A DNA stretch of 64,000 nucleotides, from NCBI GenBank assembly GCA_963965975.1, contig OZ014424.1, positions 4,092,001 to 4,156,000 on the forward strand, given 5' to 3'. Positions within the stretch are counted from its first letter, which is position 1. Each line of letters starts with the position of its first letter. Of this stretch, positions 1 to 11,600 are shown in pieces. A model generated the notes under the pieces. The model searched no databases, was not told where the DNA came from, and was given only the letters and a program-made list of their open reading frames with translations. Origin of the DNA: Xestospongia bergquistia (taxonomy: Eukaryota; Porifera; Demospongiae; Haplosclerida; Petrosiidae). A program made the position numbers and the translations under genes.

Positions 1-292
1 ATGAGGTGGATATGAAGATTATACACAATGCTATGGTTGCATATATCATTGCGGTTTTGATGTGAGTATTATTTTGGATTGAGAATGTTAACAACAGTAC
101 TATGATAAAAAGATGGTAGTGCCTATAGGTCTGGCAGGAAGTCTATATACTTCGTTAAGTATTACATTAATTCCCAACTCAAAGTATTAACTCTACGCAA
201 TAAAGTATGACTTCCTGCCATAAATATATAAAATTATAACCTCTATATATAGACAGTTCAAGTCTGAAGCCATAACCATTGAGATAAAGGCC

Positions 293-499
293 CTAGATAT
301 CAAATATAATCAGGATTGCATGTATCCAGCAGTTTATTGGATCATCAAGGTTAATTGAGAAATAATCTATACTCTTTAAGTCACCACTCCTATATCTGGT
401 ATCTCCTAGACTGTAGTTCTCCCCGTTGCTTCTGTGATAGACTACACTGAACAACAGTATGATAGTGACAAAGTTGAGCAGGCAAGCAGTCATTTTCTT
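293..499 (-). other. Unassigned open frame with leader-like start
   Basis: A frame from an ATG at 499 starts with a hydrophobic run (ACLLNFVTIILLFSVVY), then a polar stretch with a possible glycosylation site (ENYSL), and stops after about 68 codons. It could be a first exon with a signal peptide or chance. I see no convincing donor site and recognise no family. The rest of 1-550 and 700-1189 shows AT-rich DNA only, apart from the fucosidase fragments. Confidence 0.15.
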
Positions 500-551
500 C
501 AAAAGGAGAATAGATGCAGTATTAATATTGTGATATTTAAGTAAGTCCAAG

Positions 552-690
552 CATTAGAATAAGTATAGCCAGGTTGATATTTCTTCTCCATTAGTTAAAA
601 CCATTACACTAACAGAAAAGTTGTTTCTTTACCATCTATGACAATATCAATATAAACTAAAACTTGGTACATACAGAGTACATTGATTAG
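552..690 (-). pseudogene. Decayed fucosidase exon 1 fragment
   Basis: The stretch resembles the middle of exon 1 of both intact fucosidases in the same orientation. Shared blocks include AGCCAGG, TTCTTCTCCAT, CATTACACTAA (CACTACACTAG in the genes) and AAACTAAAACTTGG, in the same order and at similar spacing. Insertions and deletions break the frame. A second short piece at 909-935 repeats the block AACTAAAACTTGGTACAGAG. No matching exon 2 to 8 remnants were seen. It is therefore a partial, old third copy, or a piece left by unequal exchange in the tandem array. Confidence 0.75.
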
Positions 691-1189
691 TTAATTTGAC
701 CAAAATGTGATTATACAGGCTGCATGTGGTGAATACATTTCGATCAAAAATGTAAGCATAATATTATTTGATTACTAATGTATTATTGCTTATATAGCTA
801 TATAAACAGTCAATTTCTTAGTATATTAGTAATTAAAAGTGTTATGCTTACTTTTTGTATACACAACGTGTATAAAAATGTATTAGTTAAATCAACCAAT
901 TTTATAGAGCAGAACTAAAACTTGGTACAGAGTATAGATGTCACATACAATATGTAAATGTTTAACATCAATATATGAGAAAGACTAAGAGAGTCCTACT
1001 TAGGTTTGTATAGAGCTGAGACTGGTATAACAGAAAATATAAACCAACAGTTAGTAGTCAATATCAGCATAATAATAATTATTAAAAATTAAATATAGCA
1101 GCTGTAAAGTATTTTGTCAATGCAGATAACTAATGCATAAATTAATAACTAATACAATTTGTAGCAATGGACATCTATATTATCATAGT

Positions 1190-3115
1190 TTAGTTTGGAT
1201 CAATATTGTCTAGTTTGATGACCCAAGCCCACTGCAATGGAGTATCCAGTGGAAGGTAGGGCATTATAATATCAACTTCTCCACTACTGCCACTCATTAA
1301 CTGTACTTTACCATAACCTAGTAATGTAGCCACAGTATTGGTAGTAGTCTTGACTGAACCAATAGTTAGAATAAATTTCTCAGGCCACTTAAGAACAATA
1401 GCATACACAGAACCACTAGTTGGATTGCTAGTGTACCTGCATGTACATACATTATGAATAGAAAACTGGTCATTTAACTAACCATACATCACCATTAATA
1501 GTGTCATTCTGATATGTCCATGGTTTACTACCATAAATAGCTTCACCATTAATACTTAGCCAGGATCCTGTGTACAATTATAATTAAATAAAACATAATT
1601 ATGCTATCACTTAACTTACCCATTTGTAACAAACGTTCCTCAAATATTGGTACTATTCTACCATCATGTGTTGGTCCTATATTCATTAATATATTACCTC
1701 CACAACTTCATAGAAGATATATAATGTGATTTTAAACAGTGGAGGATCTACCTACATACCTGACAGTTGAGGCTAGTTCTTCCAAAATGTCTTCAATGGA
1801 CAAAAAGTCACTGAGGGTGGCCTCTCGTCTAAAGCCCCAAGATGTACGATCAACTGTAAAGGCATTCTCCCATTTATGATTTTGAAGTTTATCTAGAAAT
1901 AAAGATAAATCATAAACCAGGACAATATTAGGAGCTAATGTACGTGGATTATATCTGTCATGACAACTGAAAAATCCTCCATGATGACAAGCACAACCTT
2001 GACCCCATCTAGAAGAGTATAAAGATACATGTGTAACAACCTGTTCATACTAAGATGCACATACATACCTGTCATTTACAACAACGTTATCTTTTACTGG
2101 GCTATAAAATGAATACAAAATTATTAAACATTATAAAATTAATGATAATTATAGTCTTTCAGAGATTGCTACTAAATATCAAATGATATACATTATATAG
2201 TTAGATATTTAGGTCTATAATGTATCTCTTCATTTTGTTTTCATTGTATAGAGTATGTCCTATAGTTATATCCATAATATGATGACAATAATATATTACC
2301 TTTCATTATAAAGCCAAGCTAGAAACTCAGTACTGTTCCAGTATGTGTCTGGACCTGCATCTCCATCAGACCAAATGACTTCAGGTTTGTAAGTATTGAC
2401 TATTTCATGCATTTGTGGTATACTAACTTCCTAGAGACATATATAAAAAAATTAAATAGATTATTTAAACTAGAAGTAATAACTTACCTCCACATATGTC
2501 TGTGTTTTAAATCCATTTGCCTTGTCTTGTAAATAAAGTGGATTGAACCATTCAAACTGAGAAAAGTATAGACCAAAATGAAGATCAGTGTTATTTCTGA
2601 TGGCACTAGCTAAATCACCAACAAGATCACGATGTGGTCCAGTATCCATAGCATTCCAGTTCCAAGCTGTTTTACTTGGCCAGTTAGTGAATCCTTCATG
2701 ATGTTTACTGGTTAACACAACATACCTGTATATGTAATGACATTAATTTAGAATGTTAAAATAATGTAATATAACATTACTTTGCTCCTGAGTTCTGTAA
2801 CAGATTAGCCCATTGATTAGGATCAAAGAGCTCAGCTTTAAACATGGGCGCAAAATCAGGATAAGTAAAGCCAGGTGGATAATTCTTCTCCATAAAGTTC
2901 ACTACACTAGGAGAAGGGTTGCTTCCTTTCCATTCTTCCCAGAACCACTCTGAACTAAAACTTGGCACAGAGTATACACCCCAGTGCATAAAGATACCAA
3001 TTTTAACTTCATCATACCAGGATGGTAGTGGTCTCTTATCCAGAGAATCCCAGTTAGGTTGATATTGAGCAGACACTGATGTTATTATTAGAATACAAAC
3101 CAATATTTCCTTCAT
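1190..3115 (-). CDS. FUCA: Alpha-L-fucosidase (GH29), copy A
   Basis: Secreted or lysosomal enzyme that removes alpha-L-fucose from glycoconjugates. Eight exons, in order: 3115-2781, 2725-2488, 2430-2300, 2101-2069, 2008-1760, 1705-1620, 1567-1483, 1436-1190. All junctions are GT-AG and in phase, giving 467 aa, the usual family length. The start is the second Met of the open frame because a hydrophobic signal peptide ([15 protein letters not shown]) follows it at once; the frame's first codon is GTG, not ATG. Residues near 115 read [13 protein letters not shown]. The nucleophile is expected at D213 in IWSDG, and the acid/base at E293 in HKWE, the position of human FUCA1 E289. The C-terminal beta domain ends in AWVIKLDN. 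Copy A has AGPD after SDGD where copy B has WEAPY. About 17 extra residues lie between the CHH-containing loop and KWE. The gene looks intact; substrate specificity is not predictable from sequence. Confidence 0.95.
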
Positions 3116-3355
3116 TATAATCACTATTTTCTTGTAGGAAAACTACAAAACTCTGACAAAGGACTCTTGTGTAAATAAAAAATTGCAAGCTTGCTCAAAA
3201 TGGCGACTTTATTACAAAAATAATTATGAATCTATTTGTTTTAATAATTAAAAAAATCCACCAGTCATAATACAATAAACTCATTAAAACTAAAATTGAA
3301 GCATAAAATAATAACTAATACAACATGTAGCAATGGACATCTATATTATAATAGT
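3116..3355. other. Spacer between the fucosidase copies
   Basis: This 240-bp spacer holds the 3' UTR of copy B and the promoter of copy A. The last 60 bp or so before 3356 resemble the sequence just below the copy A stop (1130-1189), so the duplicated unit includes a short 3' flank. The copy A upstream side has no similarity to the copy B promoter. It contains AAAATGGCGAC near 3199-3209, which resembles a YY1-type initiator motif. Confidence 0.5.
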
Positions 3356-5542
3356 TTAATTTGGATCAATATTGTCTAGTTTGATGACCCAAGCCCACTG
3401 CAATGGAGTATCCAGTGGAAGGTAGGGCATTATAATATCAACTTCTCCACTACTGCCACTCATTAACTGTACTTTACCATAACCTAGTAATGTAGCCTCA
3501 GTATTGGTAGTAGCCTTGACTGAACCAATAGTTAGAATAAATTTCTCAGGCCACTTAAGAACAATAGCATACACAGAACCACTAGTTGGATTGCTAGTGT
3601 ACCTGCATGTACATACATTATGAATAGAAAACTGGTCATTTAACTAACCATACATCACCATTAATAGTGTCATTCTGATATGTCCATGGTTTACTACCAT
3701 AAATAGCTTCACCATTAATACTTAGCCAGGATCCTGTGTACAATTATAATTAAATAAAACACAATTATGCTATCACTTAACTTACCCATTTGTAACAAAC
3801 GTTCCTCAAATATTGGTACTATTCTACCATCATGTGTTGGTCCTATATTCATTAATATATTACCTCCACAACTTCATAGAAGATATATAATGTGATTTTA
3901 AACAGTGGAGGATCTACCTACATACCTGACAGTTGAGGCTAGTTCTTCTAAAATGTCTTCAATGGACAAAAAGTCACTGAGGGTGGCCTCTCGTCTAAAG
4001 CCCCAAGATGTACGATCAACTGTAAAGGCATTCTCCCATTTATGATTTTGAAGTTTATCTAGAAATAAAGATAAATCATAAACCAGGACAATATTAGAAG
4101 CTAACATACGTGGATTGTATCTATCACTACAACTAAAATATCCTCCATGATGACAACCACAACCTTGGCCCCATCTAGAGGAGTATAATGATACACATAC
4201 CTATACTCTATATATATTAATGGATGTATGTACATACCTGTCATTTACAACAACACTGTCTTTTACTGGGCTATTATAAAATAGAAATCAAATTAAAAAG
4301 TTAACTATAAATTAACAAAATATTAAGACATTGCTGCATCATTCAAATTTATTAAAATTAATAGCACTATATTTGCAGAAATAGAAGACTACATGTTTTG
4401 TTAGGGCTCCTGGCAAAAGTTAAAGGAAATAGTAATGAGATAAAAATAGTAACTACTGTCACAATCCTTTTATGGAAAATGGGTATTTCTTTGAATATGA
4501 TAGTTAATAGCATAAATTTCCAGTGTTACTATTTTAGTTGTTTATACCACCATACAATGTCTTTAACATTATGATAATATCAAGTAATATCCATTATGAT
4601 GTGTTTTTAAAACATATCATTGTATACTGAACAATTAGTAATTTTATGGGTAGAGCTTTTGTAGATTTGTGGATAGGTAGGCTATCACACAATATAGTAA
4701 TTACCTTTCATTATAAAGCCAAGCCAGAAACTCAGTACTGTTCCAGTATGTGTATGGAGCTTCCCAGTCTCCGTCAGACCAAATGACTTCAGGTTTGTAC
4801 ATATTGACTATTTCATGCATTTGTGGTATACTGACTTCCTATATAAGGTAATTTATAATTACTCACATGACTATCATGTTGCTATCGGTAGTGATAATAT
4901 GATATCAGTCTTACCTCTACATATGTCTGTGTTTTAAACCCATTTGCCTTATCTTGTAAATAAAGTGGATTAAACCATTCAAACTGAGAAAAGTATAGAC
5001 CAAAATGAAGATCAGTGTTATTTCTGATGGCACTAGCTAAATCACCAACAAGATCACGATGTGGTCCAGTATCCATAGCATTCCAGTTCCAAGCTGTTTT
5101 ACTTGGCCAGTTAGTGAATCCTTCATGATGTTTACTGGTTAACACAACATACCTGTATATGTAATGACATTAATTTAGAATGTTAAAATAATGTAATATA
5201 ACATTACTTTGCTCCTGATTTCTGTAACAGATTAGCCCATTGATTAGGATCAAAGAGCTCAGCTTTAAACATGGGCGCAAAATCAGGATAGGTAAAGCCA
5301 GGTGGATAATTCTTCTCCATAAAGCTCACTATACTAGGAGAAGGGTTGCTTCCTTTCCATTCTTCCCAGAACCACTCTGAACTAAAACTTGGCACAGAGT
5401 AGACACCCCAGTGCATAAAGATACCAATTTTAACTTCATCATACCAGGATGGTAGTGGTCTCCTGTCCAGAGAATCCCAGTTAGGTTGATATTGAGCTGA
5501 GACCAATGTTACCAGTAGAATACAAATCAACAATACTCCCAT
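3356..5542 (-). CDS. FUCA: Alpha-L-fucosidase (GH29), copy B
   Basis: Tandem paralogue of the gene at 1190-3115 in the same orientation. Exons: 5542-5208, 5152-4915, 4838-4705, 4270-4238, 4174-3926, 3871-3786, 3733-3649, 3602-3356. Every exon has the same length as in copy A except exon 3, which has one extra codon; total 468 aa. The signal peptide is [16 protein letters not shown]. The expected nucleophile is D213 and the acid/base E294. Introns 1, 5 and 7 are identical to copy A and intron 6 differs at one base, while introns 2, 3 and 4 are unrelated in length and sequence. Intron 3 also carries a short repeat (4419-4567). An open frame extends 18 codons upstream of the chosen ATG, but the signal peptide supports 5542 as the start. 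It shares a 92-bp spacer with the divergent MARCHF6 gene. Confidence 0.95.
4419..4567. repeat. MITE-like repeat in fucosidase B intron 3
   Basis: This 149-bp sequence starts GTTAAAGGAAATAGTA and ends in CTTTAAC, so the ends are short inverted repeats. It shares extended similarity with 11239-11402, including CAATCCTTTTATGGAAAATG and TTCCAGTGTTA. Copy A lacks it at the equivalent intron, so it inserted after the fucosidase duplication or was lost from copy A. The element class is not certain. Confidence 0.7.
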
Positions 5543-5634
5543 TTTGTGACTAAGAATATAAAACACACCCTTTACTAACCTTCCTTCACGTGACAAACAC
5601 GTGATTATATTTTGCCAACGCAGCAGTAATTAAA
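5543..5634. promoter_or_regulatory. Bidirectional promoter with two CACGTG E-boxes
   Basis: The 92 bp between the ATG of fucosidase copy B (minus strand) and the ATG of MARCHF6 (plus strand) must hold both core promoters and both 5' UTRs. It contains TCACGTGA at 5586-5593 and a second CACGTG at 5598-5603. TCACGTGA is the core of the CLEAR element bound by MiT/TFE factors at lysosomal genes, and fucosidase is a lysosomal enzyme. The binding factor in this organism is inference. Copy A has no CACGTG in its upstream flank (3116-3355). Confidence 0.6.
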
Positions 5635-8600
5635 ATGGAGGTCCAGTCCTCTTCAAGCCATGAGGGTATGGTTTTAAGTAATGTCTATAAATGAAATTAC
5701 AATTTGATCCTCTGATAGTTATGTCTTTCATTAGTGGCCCACACTATTTATATATTCCAAAAGTTTGTATTTATAAATATTAGGACAGACTAGGTTTGGT
5801 TGTGTTCATATCTATTGTGTGCTGGATAATCTACTTGTATGATCATTCTAATACATTTGTTTTGTTTATATTATCAATCTTTGTAGATATCTGTCGTGTT
5901 TGTCGCCTTGGTGGTACTCCAGAGAGACCCTTATTTCATCCCTGTATGTGTACAGGTAGTATTAGATATGTTCATCAAGACTGGTAAGTAAATAATATGT
6001 GAAATGAATTTATTTTATATATTACATGTTGTTCACAGTTTAATGCAGTGGCTTAGACATAGTCGCAAAGAGTAAGTCCAGAATCTAGTATTATTAATTT
6101 AATACAGATGTATATATACACTATATAAATATATATAGGCTTTTAAGCTTGACGCACACTAATGTACAGATTGTATTGATAGAATTGCTTGACTATGTGT
6201 TAAGGAATGATTTTTATATACTACAATGTCATATATTTTACATATGAGATATATTTATGACAAAAACATTTCCTGTCTGTTCTTCATATATGGTCTTTTC
6301 CAAAATGTACTATTGGTAATGAATATTATCTTATTTTAATAGATATTGTGAACTATGTCACTACAAATTCCAGTTTGCTTCCAGTAAGCGTATAAATTGT
6401 TTACATTATTAAAAGCCATATAACTCAAACATAACATAATGCAATTAGTATTTACTTGGTATGTATTGTTAATGCTGTCTTCTTTAGTTTATCGTGCTGA
6501 TATGCCTAAATGGTTACCATTTCAAGATATCTATCGAAGTCTTGTTCAAGGAATAGCTCAAAAGTTACAGCGATGGTTACATCTTTGGTTTGTTGTTTTT
6601 ATATGGCTCTATATTCTACCAGTGTGTACATGTAAGTTAACTATATTTGTGCATGCATTTACATGTTAGTGAACAATCAGATAGTCCATGTACATGTCAA
6701 TGAGTAGTCAATCCAATATACTTGTATTAAGTATCAACCTACTAGTACAAGTTCTGTACATGTGAGTACTTGGTATGGTACTTCTTAAGCAATAGAGTCT
6801 TCATTAGAGGGCTTTATCTTGTTGAAATCTACAGGAATCATTTGTCCATATGATGATCAATGAGTAAAGGGGTTAGCCTTCCAACAGCAAATAAATCCTT
6901 GTAAAGGTCAATAATGTAGGTTGAATGATTTAGACCATAAACAACAAAAATAAATAATTGTAATGATCACACAATATCTGATTATATCAGAGCTCCTTTA
7001 ATTGATGGATGTCATGCACAGCTAAGTTGAGCCAACACTTATTCACCACTTCAAATCTTGCTAGTAAACATCAGCAAAAATTAAGCAGATTTCTCTTCTT
7101 GGATTACTTGTCTACTTGGTTTCCATGCAACCTAGCTGTTCACCTGGCTCTATAACTAAGCACTCTGAAGTGTAATCCAAACATAGAAGACAGGATATAT
7201 AGGTTCACTACTGGCCAAACACTTAAATCTACAGTCTTATTCCTAGATCTAAAACTGGTACTTCTAAATATTTGAGTGTATGATATTTAGTTAGTAGTCT
7301 CTTCTAATGTGTTTAACATATGATTTGTAATGTGTTAGGCCTATGTCCAGGTTTTATCCTGATCATAGTGTATGAAAAAGACAATAGTACATACCTATAT
7401 AGTTATAATACATCTCTTTGGATATAGTGCATTGTTGCTTTAAGTGATTATAGTTATGGTGAATTTCTAATAAAATATTTGTAAGTGGGACAAAAATAAC
7501 TTTATCAAGTTAGATCAGTTAACTAATGATATAAGGCTAATAGTTAATATGACTGGAAAGATCAAGCATTAAAGTACACAGTGATGCCAAAAATATCCTT
7601 CTCTGAGCACTGGAAAGCAGTGAAGCAAGCATTTAAAGAACAGCTCGACAGGCCACATCCTGGATTTTCTTTCACCGAATGGTTTCGCAAACTTACTTAC
7701 ATGTACCTTGGAAATGGCTTGCTAAATGTTATTGTTAGTACTACTTTTCAGCTGTTGACTATTAAAGTTTTTTTAGACTTTTATAGTGTAAGAAAATTGT
7801 TAGAAATTGTGGGTGTGGTCATGTTCAATGCATAATTATGTCTATAGTGTTAATATGTTAGTTAACCCTAAATTTGTATGTCATCAGGACAATATAGAGT
7901 TAGTTATAGCTACATTTTGATATCTCCAATATACAGCAAACCTAGTCTTGTGTAGCCAGTCCCTCCCTCTCGGGAAGGGTCTGGTCAACTGTAAGTATAG
8001 CTCTTGTTCAGAGAATACTGGAATACTCAAAGTCTGGTAGTTGATAAGTTGTGTTAAGAGGTAGGAGGACAAACACCCACTTTAAAATTGCTGACTCAAC
8101 AGAAGTACAATGCCAGATATGTCAAGCAAGCTTTTCAATGCATTTCAGTGTAAATGAGTTCAGCAGGCTCCTTTGTTCTGCCCTATGCAAAGCGCCATGA
8201 GGTTTATTGGTATAAAGCAGTATGTCTGGCAGGCTCCTTTGTAGTCCCATTTCTGTCCTTACCATTCCCTTTTCAATAGCAGTTGGTTAGATTTGTGCTC
8301 TATTCCAAGTATGGCTAGTATAATGTTTGAACAGTGTCTCTTGCGTAAAAGTGATGTCAGTCAAGGAACAAGTAAAGTGAAAAGAAAAAAAATTATGGTT
8401 CAAAAGCAAGCAAAGTTTGTGAAATTATTAATTTCATCAAAGATCCATGGTAGAAGGCCAAAGATCAAGGACTTGCCATAACCTGTCAGAAGAGCCACAA
8501 ACACATCACTCCCTGAGATGAAAGCCATTATTGCTTCAAGTTGCTTCACCTTCAGTGTAACTCCTAGTCTAGTAGCAGCAGCTTGAATTGCAGCTTCTCG

Positions 8601-11600
8601 ATTATCCATGACAGTTTCGAAGGTTATAACTTATTACAGCTCAATTAATGTAAGCATTGGTTATTTGTAAACCTCATGACACTTTGCATAGGGCAGAACA
8701 AAGGAGCCTGCTGAACTCATTTACACTGAAAGGTACTGAAAAGCTTGAGAGAACTGCTTGCATATCTGGCATTGTGCTTCTGTTGAGTCAGTAATTTTAA
8801 AGTGGGTGTTTGCCCTCCTACCTCTTAACACCACTTATCAACTACCACTTATCGATTTCTGGTAGTTCTCTGAACGAGAGCTATACTTACAGTTGACCAG
8901 ACCCTTCCCGAGAGGAGCTGGCTACACGACACTACAGCAAATCCCCTTATCTCCAACCAATATATTTTACATGTACATATTAACAGTCAATGAATATAAT
9001 TATATGATCATATAAATGCTACATAAATTAAAATGTGTATGTACAGTGTACATATATTGATATATAGTACTACAATCACATATTATACATGTACATGTAT
9101 ATATAATATATATATAGAACAGAATTAAAGGACAAAAGAACAGAGCTCTCGCTATGTTTTGCTGTTACTTAGAGTTTCACGCGTTATGCGATTATCAGAC
9201 AGCCTTTAATTCTGTTCTAACCCACTCTGTCTAAACGATATCAAGCACTCTTCAACAGACTTAGATACTTCAGTATTAATATAATATATATATATATATA
9301 TATATATTTAACTTCTTTACTGATTCATTTTATTTATATAGATCGTATTTATGGTGTTATATTTAATGGAGATTTTTGGTCTGCTATCATGTTACCACTG
9401 GACATTATAACATTGTAAGGCATTAAATAGAACTGATGGTATAGTGTATAGATATGCTATATTTGACTAGTTAATTAATAGTTATAATGTTAATGATGTG
9501 GTGTTCACCCTTTGTACTGATAGCCAGATAATTTGGTGGTAATTATATTTGGCAGATTGATCAATAAGCTCAAAAATTAAAAGTTGGTATATTAAAATTT
9601 TGCTATTCCAGTCCATGTATTAGCTACTACAGAAAGGTCCTTTTTTGTTGTTATTCTCTTAAAAAATACTCGATTAAGATGATCTTCACAACACAGTTAT
9701 TTTCTATAGTATATTTGTATAAACTCCACCCATTCATTTCGACTGAAATAGTTTATTGGTGGCTGCATAGAATCATCAGAACATAAAAATTAATTATCTG
9801 CTAAACTTTCTAACATAGACTATAGGATAAAACCACACAATGATAGTGTCATTATTACAAGTAATAATCTCCTTTCTTTTTACAGTGACAATCTTATACT
9901 TGAGTGTTTAATAGGACTCTTTATTGTCATTATATCATTACTTGGGTTTATTAGCCTTGCCTGGCTCAAAGATCAACTCACCAATGGGCGTGGTCCTGAC
10001 TGGCTCACTGCAGACCAACAAGAAGCTCAAAGACAACGTGACAACCCGAGACCAGCTAGGAGAGAGGCTACAATGGATAGGAGAAGACAACTTGTACAAG
10101 ATGCTCATCGTCGTCTGAGACAGAGACAAAACTCTCCTGAGAGAGGATTTTTATCTGATCAAAATGTTAATTTAGGTTTACAAACTGATGTAAGTGTCCT
10201 TAAGCAATTCTTTATATTGTCCTTATTACATGTACATGTACTTATTACAGGTTCATGTCCTTATTACATGTACGTGTACTTATTACAGGTTCATGTCCTT
10301 ATTACATGTATGTGTACTTATTACATGTACATGTCCTTATTACATGTACGTGTACTTATTACAGGTGTATATACTTACATGTACATGTCCTTATTACATG
10401 TACGTGTACTTATTACAGGTGTATATACTTACATGTACATGTCCTTATTACATGTACATGTACTTATTACATGTACGTGTACTTATTACATGTACATGTC
10501 CTTATTACATGTACATGGACTTATTACTGTCCTTATTACATGTACATGGACTTATTACATGTATATGCACTTTATAAATATTGTACAGTCCAAAATTTGG
10601 ATGAGTATGAATTTGTTGTCAGATTCACTTAATTTTTTCTGTCATACTTTTAATAAACTCACTGAAGTTTAATCTACCATGTTATAAAACGATATTACTG
10701 TATATATCATACATGAATGATGTGACTGATTTAGATGATCCATGTACTGTGTACACCTTACAACCCCTTCAAGCTTTTTTCCACCAATAGGGGCTACTAC
10801 ATGAATTGACAGAGACAGGGAGAAGAAAGCACTATCGTGAGACAGCTCCATTGAGAGCAAAAGAGTTGACTATCTCATATAAACTGGGTTTACCCACAAC
10901 TCATCTTATGCCTGTACTACGTAATGCTAGATTACAGAACATCAAAGGAGTTGAGAGTTGGAGAGATGATATATTTAAAGAGTTAAGAAGAAAGAAAATA
11001 ATACCTCCTGATATTGATGGGTTACCAACACCTGCAGCTATTGAAATAAACAGACAGTCTTTACCATCATTGCAAGAATTGGGTAAGCACCTGCCATTAA
11101 GATAATTTATTAATTCATGTTAGGAAATTAGAGTTCATTTTGGTATGAGATGTGTATCTGTATATTGTAATATTAGTAGTACTTTTATATCACTAAATAG
11201 TTTTGTTAATGCAACGCTCCAAAATAATATAGCATGCATTAAAGGAAATAGTACTGAGATATAATAGATAAAAATACTAACATTGTATACCGCTACTACA
11301 ATCCTTTTATGGAAAATGAATATTTTTTGAATATTATAGTCAATGGCTTACATTTCCAGTGTTATTATTTTCATTGTTTATATGCCACTACAATGCCTTT
11401 AACTTTGCACAGTACAGTTCTGTTCCATTACTTTACTGTAAGGATATAAACCTGCTTATTGAACAGACCTCAACAGTAGGTGTTATAGTGATCGTCTGTT
11501 TTCTCCATAAGGTTTGTCAGTGGAGGAAAGTACTGTATTTGAACTGTTCCTTGAGAACCCATCACTTCCTGTAACTGATCAAGAGCGACTTGATTTAGAG

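Noticed and set aside
1760..2008. Possible 25-nt intron inside fucosidase exon 5
   Set aside because: The GT...AG string exists in both copies, but removing 25 nt breaks the frame, while leaving it gives a full-length protein.
7884..8072. Minus-strand frame of 62 codons near 7900
   Set aside because: Lies mostly in the left inverted repeat of the 7941-8932 element; similar sequence in the right arm is not kept open, so no coding constraint is seen.
10073..10672. 199-codon plus-strand frame, and two overlapping frames of about 125 codons
   Set aside because: The first half is MARCHF6 exon 7; the rest, and the other two frames, are translations of the 19-bp minisatellite, which lacks stops in every forward frame.
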